NCBI GenBank assembly: GCA_041741155.1
Contig: JBGSKO010000174.1
Span: 17,820 to 81,819, forward strand
Length of the DNA stretch: 64,000 bases
Reading direction: 5' to 3'
DNA from: M3007 sp041741155
GTDB lineage: Bacteria > Bacteroidota > Bacteroidia > Chitinophagales > Saprospiraceae
Shown here piece after piece: positions 7,760-17,200 of this stretch. Every line of letters starts with the position of its first letter. The first letter of the stretch is position 1. A program made the position numbers and the translations under genes. The notes beneath the pieces were generated by a model. The model was given only the letters and a program-made list of their open reading frames with translations, ran no database searches and was not told the DNA's origin.

Positions 7760-9726
7760 AACAGCACTGCAACTTGCGAAAGAGGTCTATCCTGGTTTTG
7801 GCATTTGCCATACAAACCACGGTATTGTGGTCGCAAAGGTTGGATGTTGCCGCTATCCATGCTCTTGCACTACACGCGCATGCCATCCACGAGGATTCTG
7901 CCGCACGGGCACAGCAGATGTGTTTCGAGATTTTAAAAAAGTCGTCAAAAGCGGGATACCCAAAGGGCCAGGGTGACGCGTATAACACCTTGGGTGTAAT
8001 AGCCCGAAACAACCGAAATTTCCCCCTGAGTTATGACTACCTCCGGCGTTCGCTCCATATCCGCCGTACACTGGGCGACAGCAATCGCGTGGCAGTTGTT
8101 TTTATTAACCTGGGAATAAACTATTTTGAGGAAAGCAAATACGACTCTGCTATTGCGACGGTTTCGTATGCTATCAAAATCGTCGAATCCCTCCCCAACC
8201 CGGAATACGACGTGCTGGGGAGCGAATACCTGCTTTTATCCAATATCTTAGAGGAGTATCTGGAGCCGGATCATGCCTTGAAATATGCACGAAAAAGCTT
8301 AGAGGCTTATCAAAAAACCTATCAGCCGACGTTGATCGGAAAAGCCGCGTATGCCTTGGCCAACAGGTTTCTCGCTTTGGGGCAACGCGACAGTGCCATA
8401 TTTTACTACGATCAGGCATATTCCTGTTTTCAGACCTCAGCCCAAGCCCTCGGCTTTTTGCCCGATATTCTGACCAACAAAGGCATCGCTTACACACAAG
8501 CAGGTGATTTTGAGCAAGCTGAACAACACTTTACGGAAGCTGAAAAACTTCTGGCGCAATTTGGTGATCAAGCCGACTGGTTCCACTTCTACCTGAACAA
8601 AGGCCAACTGTTGATCGCGCAAGGCAAGGCGCGCGACGGCCTGGATCTGTTGAAAAAAGTGTTGTCGGAGGACCTGGACAAACTGGATTTTCTGGAACAA
8701 CTCTACCTTTTTGAAGACCTGTCGGATGCCTACGCGCAACAGCAGGTATTCGATACTGCTTACTACTATAGCACAATGGCGTACGCCGTACGCGACTCTA
8801 TCTACAATGAGAACAAACGCAAGGAATTCGTCCGGTTTCAGACGGAGCGCTACAAACGGGAAACCGCCCAGCAGGAACTGATTGCCCGGCAGGAGGCTTC
8901 CAGGGCCTGGCTTTTTCTGCTGCTCTCGGTGCTGCTGTTTTTGCTGGTTTCGATCATTGCCTACGCCTACTTTCATCGGAAAAAAGCGTTTCGCCTGATT
9001 CAGGATCAACAAGAACAACTGCATCGGCAGGAGGTGGACGAACTCATCCAAAACAGCGAACTGCGCTACCTCAGCGCCGGCCTGGAAGGCCGGGAAACAG
9101 AGCGGGAGCAAATCGCCCGCGAACTGCACGACCAACTCGGCAGCACCATCGTCACCTTAGGCTGGCAATACGACGCTATTCTGGAAAACACTGCGCGCGA
9201 CTCCGGCAACTATGAAAACCTGCTGAGCCTGAACAACTCCCTGAAGCGCCTGTACCACGATGTCCGGCAACTTGCCCACCAGTTAGGCTCCGGGGTACTC
9301 GAGCGGGTGGGCCTGATCCCGATCCTGAACGAACTGTGCCAAACCATAGAAGCAGGCGACCGCATGGAAGTCGGATTTTCCCACTTCGGTATGGAAAACC
9401 GACTCGGTTTTACCCACGAGGTCAATATCCTGCGCATCATACAAGAACTCATCAGCAATGTGCTCAAATACGCCAAGGCGACCCAACTGATGCTCCAGAT
9501 CAACCGCATAGACGATGCCTTGAACATTATGGTGGAAGACAACGGCATCGGGTTCGACCAAAAGGAAGCCCTGCAGCGCTCGGGCGCCGGACTAAAAAAT
9601 ATAGAAGCCCGGCTCCGAAGCCTCAACGGCACCATCCAGTTTGAGAACCGGCCGCACGGCGGCACCACCGTTATCATCAATATCCCGATCGCCCAACCCG
9701 AGTCCTTTTATGAGCAAGCCCATTAA
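7756..9726 (+). CDS. TPR-containing sensor histidine kinase (HisKA_3 / NarL type)
   Basis: 656 residues from a TTG start; this start keeps a good signal peptide (basic NLRKR, hydrophobic SILVLAFAIQTTVLW) and overlaps the upstream stop. A periplasmic part of about 370 residues with tetratricopeptide repeats follows, then a membrane helix (AWLFLLLSVLLFLLVSIIAYAYF, near residue 385), a coiled coil, and a dimerisation/phosphoacceptor box ARELHDQLG with His458. The ATPase domain shows an N box (IIQELISNVLKYAKA), G1 (VEDNGIGF) and a GAGLKNIEARLRSLNG segment. It should autophosphorylate His458 and pass the phosphate to the overlapping response regulator. TPR kinases of this layout are frequent in Bacteroidota; the periplasmic signal is not known. 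Confidence 0.92.
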   Translation: MKQHCNLRKRSILVLAFAIQTTVLWSQRLDVAAIHALALHAHAIHEDSAARAQQMCFEILKKSSKAGYPKGQGDAYNTLGVIARNNRNFPLSYDYLRRSLHIRRTLGDSNRVAVVFINLGINYFEESKYDSAIATVSYAIKIVESLPNPEYDVLGSEYLLLSNILEEYLEPDHALKYARKSLEAYQKTYQPTLIGKAAYALANRFLALGQRDSAIFYYDQAYSCFQTSAQALGFLPDILTNKGIAYTQAGDFEQAEQHFTEAEKLLAQFGDQADWFHFYLNKGQLLIAQGKARDGLDLLKKVLSEDLDKLDFLEQLYLFEDLSDAYAQQQVFDTAYYYSTMAYAVRDSIYNENKRKEFVRFQTERYKRETAQQELIARQEASRAWLFLLLSVLLFLLVSIIAYAYFHRKKAFRLIQDQQEQLHRQEVDELIQNSELRYLSAGLEGRETEREQIARELHDQLGSTIVTLGWQYDAILENTARDSGNYENLLSLNNSLKRLYHDVRQLAHQLGSGVLERVGLIPILNELCQTIEAGDRMEVGFSHFGMENRLGFTHEVNILRIIQELISNVLKYAKATQLMLQINRIDDALNIMVEDNGIGFDQKEALQRSGAGLKNIEARLRSLNGTIQFENRPHGGTTVIINIPIAQPESFYEQAH

Positions 9727-10399
9727 ATTATTGATCGCCGACGATCACGACATTGTCCTCGACGGGCTCAAATCTATACTAAACCCCTTTGTCGCAGAAA
9801 GCGGCGCCGCACCGGCACATTCTGACGGTCATCCATTTCAGATCATGGGCGTCGCCGACAGTGGCGAGGCGGTATTGGCTCGGCTTGCCCAACTGCCCGA
9901 CGTGGACGTGGTGGTACTGGACTATTATATGAGCGGCAAAAACGGCCTTGATACGGCACTGGAAATCAAGGCGAAACACCCGGCTGTCCGGGTCGTGTTG
10001 TTTTCCATGGAGGAATCTGACCTGATCATCACCGAGGCATTTACGCAGAACCTGGACGGCTATGTGACCAAGTCGGAAGGTCGTCGCCGGCTTATGGATG
10101 CGATCAAGCGCATATACAAAGGCGAGCGGGTATTCCCGATGCTGAAACAGGCGAAGGGCGCTACCCAGCCCTGGCAGCCGGCCAAAACCGCGCTTACGGA
10201 TACGGAAATCCTGTCGAAACGGGAAAAAGAAGTCGCCTGCCTGATTGTTCATGGCCGCACAACGCAACAGATTGCCGACGCCCTGAGCATTGCGTTCAAC
10301 ACGGTGGAAGTGCACCGCAACAATATCTACCGAAAATTAGAAATAAACCGTGTGGCAGAGTTGGTTAAATATGCGCTGGAAAATAATTTATGCGGGTGA
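9710..10399 (+). CDS. NarL/FixJ-family response regulator
   Basis: 229 residues from ATG 9710 (MSKPIKLLIADDHDIV); the start lies 17 bp inside the kinase gene, so the pair is translationally coupled. The receiver domain has the acidic pair (ADDHD) and phosphoacceptor Asp71 in VVVLDYYMSGKNG. A short insertion (ESGAAPAHSDGHPF) makes the receiver longer than usual. The C-terminal GerE/LuxR helix-turn-helix (LSKREKEVACLIVHGRTTQQ, NTVEVHRNNIYRKL) binds DNA as a dimer. The same 16-bp dyad lies in front of its own operon and directly downstream of its stop codon, so it is the likely activator of both transcripts. This link is inferred from position. Confidence 0.93.
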   Translation: MSKPIKLLIADDHDIVLDGLKSILNPFVAESGAAPAHSDGHPFQIMGVADSGEAVLARLAQLPDVDVVVLDYYMSGKNGLDTALEIKAKHPAVRVVLFSMEESDLIITEAFTQNLDGYVTKSEGRRRLMDAIKRIYKGERVFPMLKQAKGATQPWQPAKTALTDTEILSKREKEVACLIVHGRTTQQIADALSIAFNTVEVHRNNIYRKLEINRVAELVKYALENNLCG

Positions 10400-10401
10400 G
10401 G

Positions 10402-10417
10402 TAGTGGGTTTCCACTA
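10402..10417. promoter_or_regulatory. Dyad operator TAGTGG-N4-CCACTA, copy 2
   Basis: Arms identical to those at 5877-5892, spacer GTTT. It begins 3 bp after the response regulator stop codon and ends 22 bp before TACATTTG at 10440. It is probably bound by the response regulator and controls the exported-protein genes downstream. Confidence 0.65.
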
Positions 10418-10447
10418 TTGACGGGGGCTGTTCCGGGGGTACATTTG
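10418..10447 (+). promoter_or_regulatory. Promoter: TTG (-33), 19-bp spacer, TACATTTG (-7)
   Basis: TTG at 10418-10420 and TACATTTG at 10440-10447, separated by 19 bp, fit the Bacteroidota sigma factor consensus. Transcription should start near 10453, giving a leader of about 280 nt before the lipoprotein gene at 10730. The leader contains a 20-bp stem hairpin. Confidence 0.6.
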
Positions 10448-10490
10448 TACTGCGCCAAGGGCATCTTTCACTTTTCAACTTTTCAGAAAC

Positions 10491-10733
10491 ATGCGCTACC
10501 AAACTATTCTGCCGGACGGCGGGGCGGGCGAGGTGTCGCACTATTCACCGGGTGACTCGAAGTCACCCGGTGAATGGTGCAAGCAGCCGCCCGCGGTTAC
10601 AAACCCGCCCCCCCCTTGGCATAAAAGAAACGAAGTACACACGGAGCAGCCGGAAAATCCGAAAAAGAGTACGGCGGGAATGCCGAAAACCGCAAGAGTA
10701 GGCATTGAGACAATCAAAATTGTTGCACGATGA
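10491..10733 (+). other. Possible leader ORF of 80 codons
   Basis: An ATG 38 bp after the predicted transcription start opens an 80-codon frame whose TGA overlaps the ATG of the lipoprotein gene (ATGA). That arrangement could couple translation. Against a real protein: the frame runs through a long palindrome, the residues are Pro/Lys/Asn-rich with no hydrophobic core, and no family is recognised. It is more likely untranslated leader, or a leader peptide at most. Confidence 0.2.
10538..10580. repeat. Palindromic repeat, 20-bp stem with CGA loop
   Basis: Arms 10538-10557 and 10561-10580 pair with one G-T mismatch; the inner 15 bp (ATTCACCGGGTGACT / AGTCACCCGGTGAAT) are perfect. No T-run follows, so it is not an ordinary terminator. 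It is probably a dispersed REP-like element sitting in the leader of the next gene. Confidence 0.7.
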
Positions 10734-11551
10734 AAAAGAGACTGCTTCCCTTCCTTATGGTGATCTTTATGGCCACCTCCTGCGACGACTGCAAGGATGC
10801 CTTTTGTGATGCCGTCGAATTGGCGGATCTCGTCATCCCGCAATTGCTGCACCTGCTGGATTATAATGGCAACCCCATGTACTACCCCAACGGTGCGCCT
10901 TTGCAAGATGCAAACGAACTGTATTACAATTATCGGACGGGCGAACTATTTACGCACTTGTTCCCCTCCGTGTTTGGGGTTATCCCAGGCGATCTGTTGG
11001 ACATCGGGACGCGTGTTTTTAACAGCTGGATTGATCAGGAATGCAAAAAAGGCACATACGCCCCACAATCGTATACCAGCCCAGCTCTTAGGTATTCGGG
11101 GCCATCGGGCAACGGCTCTGTTCCGTTGCAACCACATGTCACACCCGGTATACCGCAGAACTACCCAACTGGCGGGTTTACCTACTCCTCCTTCAATGTA
11201 GGAGCACCCGGCTATTACAAAGTGGATTTTGATGCTAACTATGATCGTGGCATTGGAGAACACGGTTTTGCGAACAACCTCTACAACGGCTCTAACGGCG
11301 GCTCTCCCTTTGGCAAAGCCATTGATGCCAGTTTCGTTGTCACGGAAGGCGTGAGCACCGAACCCTGGGTGAGCGAAGCACCCACCCGCGTGGTAGCCGA
11401 GTGCGAGTTTTTTAAACAATTCGATTCCGGCACATCGGAGGCTACCTACCTCGCTTCCCCACTGGCGCGTTTCATGCAAGACCCGAAAAACCTTGCAGCA
11501 TTTTACCAATTTAAGGTGGAAAACCCGGACAGGCCGTTCATTTTGAAATAA
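10730..11551 (+). CDS. Uncharacterised lipoprotein
   Basis: 273 residues. MKKRLLPFLMVIFMATSC is a lipoprotein signal with the lipid-bearing Cys18; the next residues are DD, which fits retention or surface display in the envelope. Cys are frequent just after it (CDDCKDAFC). The rest is rich in Gly, Tyr, Asn and Pro, without a domain I recognise. It is the first confident gene behind the second copy of the dyad promoter, so it is probably an output of the two-component system just upstream. A terminator follows. Confidence 0.75.
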   Translation: MKKRLLPFLMVIFMATSCDDCKDAFCDAVELADLVIPQLLHLLDYNGNPMYYPNGAPLQDANELYYNYRTGELFTHLFPSVFGVIPGDLLDIGTRVFNSWIDQECKKGTYAPQSYTSPALRYSGPSGNGSVPLQPHVTPGIPQNYPTGGFTYSSFNVGAPGYYKVDFDANYDRGIGEHGFANNLYNGSNGGSPFGKAIDASFVVTEGVSTEPWVSEAPTRVVAECEFFKQFDSGTSEATYLASPLARFMQDPKNLAAFYQFKVENPDRPFILK

Positions 11552-11580
11552 AAATATTCAAACCATTTGAAAACGCCCCA

Positions 11581-11620
11581 TCCCGCCTTGTCCCAAATAT
11601 TTCGGCAAGGCGGGAGTTTT
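11581..11620 (+). terminator. Rho-independent terminator
   Basis: A 10-bp stem (TCCCGCCTTG / CAAGGCGGGA) with a 15-nt loop is followed by GTTTTTAT. It lies about 30 bp after the lipoprotein stop. Confidence 0.8.
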
Positions 11621-11706
11621 TATATGGGCAATCTCTGGTCGGCTCAATTTGAAGCAGTCGGTTATTCGAATGAAAATCTTCTCCATTTAATAAAAAAATC
11701 CTTACT

Positions 11707-12714
11707 ATGAAAAACATCCTCCTCTTGACTGTTTATCTTTTGCTTGCCTCCTGTACCCCGGCCTTTTCACAAAGCATCCTAACGCTGGATTTGGCTTCTG
11801 CCCCCACCGGCTCGCTCAGCCTCCCGTTACAAACGGGTGACCACACGATTGTCCTGAAAAACATACTGCCGGGAGGGAATTACGAGATAAAGGTAGAGGT
11901 GGAGGATGTCCTTTTGGAAGCTTTTTCGATGCCTTCCATGGGTGGCAAGGCATCACTCAACGATGCAAGTAACTGCGACAGCCTCAAATCCATCGTGGAA
12001 CTCCTCCGCCAACTCGACTCAGAAGCAACTCTGCCCGTTAAAAGAGCAGAACTAACAGCCTTGCTGATACCCGAAAATGACTCTTGCCCCCACTATGGAG
12101 CAGCCCTCAACATGGACACCACCTTTGATAGCCGGTATGAAATAAAAGGCCTCAAAAAATCACAAATCCTGAAAATAACTGTGAAGCGCACCAACAAAGC
12201 GGGCAAGGAACTCGAATGGGTCAGAATCTACAAAACACCCTCGCGGGGAAAATGGCTGACAACCTACAGTTTCAATTTCATCACGCAAGCCGCAAGCAAA
12301 GAGCGCCTGTATTTTGCCAAAAACATCGGAATGGATTCCTTTCAAATTACCAGCGAAACCAACCGGAAATGGGTGGACTTTGTGCCCGGTATCACGTTCA
12401 CATGGCTGTCGGCGGCAGGATTTGGACGGGATTTTGGAATTGGCGCATCCGGCGGCATCGGTTTCGATTTGGAAAAACCCGTCGTGTTTGCCGGGGTATC
12501 GTTCATCTACAACCAAAACCTAAGCCTCACAATAGGCGCCGCCGCGCATCAGGTAAAAGACCTGCACGGGAAATACAACGAAGGCGATATTATCCGGGAA
12601 ATCCTGAGTCCTGACCAGTTGATGATCGAACCTTACCGAGTGAACCCGTTTATTTCTCTATCGCTTCGTTTTGATAAAAATCCGTTTGCCATCGGGAAGC
12701 CGGCGGGAGAGTAG
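11707..12714 (+). CDS. Uncharacterised secreted protein with beta-barrel-like C-terminus
   Basis: 335 residues. The N-terminus (MKNILLLTVYLLLASCTPAFSQ) is a signal peptide; cleavage after AFSQ fits a soluble protein, although LLASC could act as a lipobox. Residues 25-160 are beta-rich. The C-terminal 130 residues have alternating aromatic strands (FVPGITFTWLSAAGFGRDFG, VVFAGVSFIYNQNLSLTIGA) ending in PFISLSLRFDKNPF, like an outer-membrane barrel. No family is recognised. It lies between two terminators and I saw no clear -7 box or dyad before it, so regulation with the upstream system is uncertain. Confidence 0.7.
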   Translation: MKNILLLTVYLLLASCTPAFSQSILTLDLASAPTGSLSLPLQTGDHTIVLKNILPGGNYEIKVEVEDVLLEAFSMPSMGGKASLNDASNCDSLKSIVELLRQLDSEATLPVKRAELTALLIPENDSCPHYGAALNMDTTFDSRYEIKGLKKSQILKITVKRTNKAGKELEWVRIYKTPSRGKWLTTYSFNFITQAASKERLYFAKNIGMDSFQITSETNRKWVDFVPGITFTWLSAAGFGRDFGIGASGGIGFDLEKPVVFAGVSFIYNQNLSLTIGAAAHQVKDLHGKYNEGDIIREILSPDQLMIEPYRVNPFISLSLRFDKNPFAIGKPAGE

Positions 12715-12746
12715 GTAAGCCCTGTCGGCGATAAATAAGGCATGTA

Positions 12747-12782
12747 CGCCTCGCTTTTCCCCGGCGAGGCGGTTATTTTTTT
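12747..12782 (+). terminator. Rho-independent terminator
   Basis: An 8-bp stem (CGCCTCGC / GCGAGGCG) with a 9-nt loop, then GTTATTTTTTT. It closes the secreted-protein gene. Confidence 0.85.
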
Positions 12783-13029
12783 AATAACTTTAATTTTTTT
12801 TTTCATGTATTAAACCACGACGTATACCTTAGCGCGTCAATTAAAACCTACCCCCAACAAAAGGCTGTAAAGCCACCCCTGCTCCTCAACCGCTTCACCG
12901 ATTTTAATCAAGGCTGCTGTATGTTTCCTTGCCCACGTCCCTTCGACGATCACAGTCGTGCGTCCGGAATGGTAGGTCTGTTTGAAATGTGCGAGCCACC
13001 GTCTTTGCACATCATCAACTTTGATTCAA
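12783..13029. other. Intergenic region, no gene seen
   Basis: Beyond the terminator this stretch begins with an AT-rich run (12783-12815, including ten T) and then becomes GC-richer. It must hold the promoter for the SprF-like gene, but I see only weak -7 candidates such as TACCTTAG. A TTG-started extension of the next gene (from 12982) would place residues before the signal peptide and is rejected. Confidence 0.4.
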
Positions 13030-14223
13030 ATGAATAATGCTACCCTCCCACTTTGTGTGCTTGTTATTTTTTCTTTTCAAAAACTGGCGGCTCAAGACCC
13101 TTACTTTTCCCAGTTTTATGCCAACCGGGTATATCTGAACCCGGCTTATGCGGGGTTTGATCCGGGTACAACGGTGACACTCAACTATCGAGATCAGTGG
13201 TTCGGGTTGCCGGACGGTGATATCCGGACCTTGTCAGACAGTTACCGCACCTATAGCGCTACTGCCGAGGTGCAGATGCCTTGTTTCCTGCAGTCTGAGG
13301 ACATGAATCTCGGACTGGCATTGTCCGTTTTTCGGGATGAAGCCGGCGCAGCGCCACTTGTTACGCAAGGTTTTGGTTTAGCATTCAGCCATGAGCAGGC
13401 GCTTATTCGCCGGCCGAGGCGCGGTCGTTTAGAACGCCTCGATTTGCGCATAGGCGCACAAACCAGCCTGATGCAAAAGAGTTTGAGCGGCGATTATTTT
13501 ATCTACTCCGACCAATTGGATCCGGTGATTGGCTTGCTCAGCGATCCCTCGATTTTGGGTCTGCGCAGTAAGATTTTTCCTAATCTGAACGTCGGTGTCA
13601 TGTTGCGGGGCTACCACAAGGTATCGCGGTATCAAAACACACTATTTACAGTCGGCTTCAACTTCGCGAATGTCAACCAACCGAACGAGACCTTGCGTGA
13701 TGCTGCGGGCACCATCCGGTTACCGCGACGCATGACGTTTCATGCCGGATTTACGCAATTGGTTACGCGATTTCGTGGTACTGTAGCGCCCATTTATGTG
13801 GCGCCGCAATTTCGGTGGGACCGGCAGGCTGGCTCTAAGTTGAACTTACACACGATAGGTGCATATCTGTTATCTAAAGGATACTACACTGGTTTGTTTT
13901 TCCAGTACAACTTCCCAAACGAGCCCCCCACTCCTAATACGCCTACTGGCGGTTTCCTTACCCGCAATACAAGTACCCTCATCCTCAACGCGGGCATTGA
14001 CCTGCGCTCGGCCTTCGATACCGGTAAGCCCTGGCGAAAACGCGACTCCGGCATCCTGCTCGGCATCACATACGATCTTAACCTAACCGGACTCACGTTC
14101 AACAACACCCTCGGTGTGCTGGAGATCAACCTGCGCATGAACTTCGAAAAAGAAGACAAAAAAAGTTGTGGTGAAATTGGAAAGTTCGAATTGTACAGCG
14201 GCAAATGCCCGGTTCGATTCTGA
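13030..14223 (+). CDS. PorP/SprF family type IX secretion protein
   Basis: 397 residues from ATG 13030, chosen because it begins a clean signal peptide (MNNATLPLCVLVIFSFQKLAAQ). The mature start QDPYFSQFYANRVYLNPAYAG is the signature of the PorP/SprF family, outer-membrane barrel proteins that work with T9SS; the end ...LGVLEINLRMNF is barrel-like. In Flavobacterium, SprF is needed to export the SprB adhesin encoded beside it. Here the next gene, 50 bp downstream, encodes a giant PKD adhesin with a type B sorting domain, so the same partnership is likely. The family call is firm; the partner is inferred from synteny. Confidence 0.93.
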   Translation: MNNATLPLCVLVIFSFQKLAAQDPYFSQFYANRVYLNPAYAGFDPGTTVTLNYRDQWFGLPDGDIRTLSDSYRTYSATAEVQMPCFLQSEDMNLGLALSVFRDEAGAAPLVTQGFGLAFSHEQALIRRPRRGRLERLDLRIGAQTSLMQKSLSGDYFIYSDQLDPVIGLLSDPSILGLRSKIFPNLNVGVMLRGYHKVSRYQNTLFTVGFNFANVNQPNETLRDAAGTIRLPRRMTFHAGFTQLVTRFRGTVAPIYVAPQFRWDRQAGSKLNLHTIGAYLLSKGYYTGLFFQYNFPNEPPTPNTPTGGFLTRNTSTLILNAGIDLRSAFDTGKPWRKRDSGILLGITYDLNLTGLTFNNTLGVLEINLRMNFEKEDKKSCGEIGKFELYSGKCPVRF

Positions 14224-14273
14224 TGTGCACGTTGTCCAAATCCATTCAATCTCCCAATTCAATTTTCCCAAGA

Positions 14274-17200
14274 ATGAAACAGGTCGTTATTTTTCTTTTG
14301 ATTGCAGCGGGTGTTGCCCTCCGGGCAGAGGAGGGTGTGGCGCAGGGGTGTAATTCGGATTTTACGTTCGTAGTGTCGGGCTGCAATGTGGTGTCGTTCA
14401 CGCCGGATACAGTGAATCCAACCTTTTCCTATCTCTGGGATTTTGGAGATGGCAACACATCAATTCTATCTAATCCAGTACACATTTTTAAGTCACTTGG
14501 CGCTGGCACACAAAATTTTACTGTCAAACTGCAGGTAAGCGCTCCGACCTGTGATACGACATCAACTATGCATGTTGTTCAAGTCAAACAGGTTCCGGAT
14601 GCACAGATCGGAGATGCATCCGGGAATGATTTTTTAAATTGTAGCGATGACGGAGAGCTCACTATCACTAACGAGTCCTCAACCAAATCTACCAACGTAA
14701 AATATACTATTATCTGGGGAGACCCCAATTCCATGCCGCCTTCTTCTGACACTTTGATGTCTCCTAATTTTTCAGGAACGCTGAGTCATCCTTACTCGAT
14801 TAGAGCACGATATTTTGTAAAAATAATAGTAGAGGGAAGTAATGGATGTGTTAGTTCCGATTCTGTTTCCTATATCTGGAGTGCAGAACCCAAAGCAGCA
14901 GTTGCTTACGCATCCGTCAATCCTATTTGTGTTCCGGATTCAGCCCTCATTGTAATCTCAAACTTTAACAACAATACACCCAATACGCAGTATTTTGTCC
15001 GCATAAACGATGGTTCTCCGGGTTACACATTTAACCACCCGCCTCCTTCCACCTTTCAGTATCCACTTACCACATCCTCGTGCGATACTACATCAGTGAT
15101 TAATGGCATTACGTACAACCATGCGTTTCAAGTTTCTGTAACATCAATCACCGGTTGCCCTAACCTGACAGCGACCAATGCCGATGGGCCGATCAGAACA
15201 AGAACCACTCCGGAAGCCGATTTTACTGTGGATCCATTTCCTGTGATTTGCCAAAATGATACTGTAAATGTCAGAAATATGTCCACATCAGGCCTTTTCT
15301 GGAATAGCGCAAGTAATACTTGTTCAAATGCCATGTCGGTTCGCTGGGCTATTTTTCCAAATTCAGGATATACCATAACTGCCGGTAGTTTAACAGATTC
15401 AGTTGGTTTTGACGCTACCTTCCCTCCAGGAAATTATACGATTCGTTTAATTGTTGAAAACAGAGTCAACAGCAACCCCAATAATTCCGATCCGGAATGC
15501 AGAGCCGACACTTTAATCAAATTCATCTGCATCCTTCCCATTCCCCAAAGCAATTTCAACAAATCTACAGCCGCCGGCTGTGCGCCGCTTGTTGTCAACC
15601 TGACCAACACTTCCAACACATTAGGCTCCTGCGCCCCGGCTACCTATGAGTGGTCGGCAGCATTTGTCAGTTCCGATTGCGGCAATATGGGCGATGTCCA
15701 AATTATCAGCAGCACCGACACCCTTTTGCGCGTCCGGTTCAATCTCCCCGGCAAATATTACGTGCGCCTGAAAGTGACCAACCAATGCGGCATGAGCGAA
15801 AAATTGGACAGCGTCACCATCGCCGGATCGCCTACCTCGGAAATCCCCGACATTGACAATTTTTGTGGTAGCGGTAATATTGACCCCTTCATTGAAAGCA
15901 CCAACAACTGCAATGGCGACACGACTACTTTTTCATGGACCCTCACGCGGCTCCCGAGTACTGTCGTTTGGACATCCATTTTGCAAGACCCACCCGAGGT
16001 TCCGGTCAATCTACCCGGCACGTATGTGCTTACGTTGGTGAGTAGCGCGTGTAGCAGTACATCGGTAACCAAAACCTTTCAAGTCTTTCCACTCCCCCCC
16101 GTCCCACTCATCAGCGCCAATACCCCCTGCCCTGGCGACTCCCTGATTTTTACTAACCTGAACGCCGCCGGACTGACCTGCGCCTGGACCGGACCCAACG
16201 GATTTACGTCCACCGACTGCGACCCGGTTATTTTTCCGGCTGCGCCCGAAAATGCCGGACAATACTGCTTGACCGTAACCAACTCTTTTGTTTGTACATC
16301 CAGCGCCTGTATTACAGTGAACGTACTCAACCGCCCATCGGTGAATGCCCAGCCGAGCACCGACAGTATTTGCCTGGGGCAATCGGCAACATTTACCGTT
16401 ACCGGCGCCACGACGTACACCTGGAGGCCACTTTTCTCAGGGCCGTCGTTTATGATTCCGGCAAACGGCATCGGGCCTTCCATTACCGTGACGCCGACAA
16501 CCATTGGCACTTATCTGTACGAGGTAACCGGCAGGAGCGGCCAAAATTGTGTCAACTGGGACACCGTAACCGTCGTTGTGCTCCCACTGCCGGTGGTGAG
16601 CGCCGGCAACCCGCAAACCGTATGCGTCAACGAGAGCAGGCAACTGAACGGGACGCCCTCCACCGGTGGCATGGGTTCCTGGACTGGGCCTGCAAACGTC
16701 ATCAACAGTTCGGGATTGGTAAACCCCAACCTGAACGCCCCGCCCGGTACACACCAGGTGACTTACCATTTCCGGGACAACAATGGTTGTGAAAACAGCA
16801 GCACGGTTTCCGTTTGCATCCTGCCGCTGCCTGCCGCAACTTTTGCCATCGATACCACCTTCGGTTGCGACTCCCTGTCGGTGCAAACCACCAATGCGTC
16901 CAACGCTACTAATTGCGTCTCGCCGAGCTACAACTGGGCGGTTTCCTATGATGACGCACCCTGCCAGACCGGCAACGGCGTCTGGAACTTCACCGTCGGA
17001 AACGCCTCCTCGCAGCAGCCGGGGTTCAAATTCACCAAACCGGGCACCTACACCATTCAGTTGACGGTCACGAACCAGTGCGGCTCCTCCACGGCTACCC
17101 GAGTGGTGACGGTGGCCGAAAAACCACGGACTACTCTTGATTCAATCCCGGATTTCTGTAGCGTTGGCAAAATTTCGCCGACTTCCAGAAACTCAAGTTG

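Noticed and set aside
12091..12100. A third possible dyad half-site (CCACTA)
   Set aside because: Only one arm is present, inside a coding region; no TAGTGG at the right distance.
12982..13029. TTG-started N-terminal extension of the SprF-like protein
   Set aside because: It would put 16 polar residues before a normal signal peptide.
14205..14273. N-terminal extension of the PKD adhesin
   Set aside because: It overlaps the end of the SprF-like gene and precedes a clear signal peptide at 14274.
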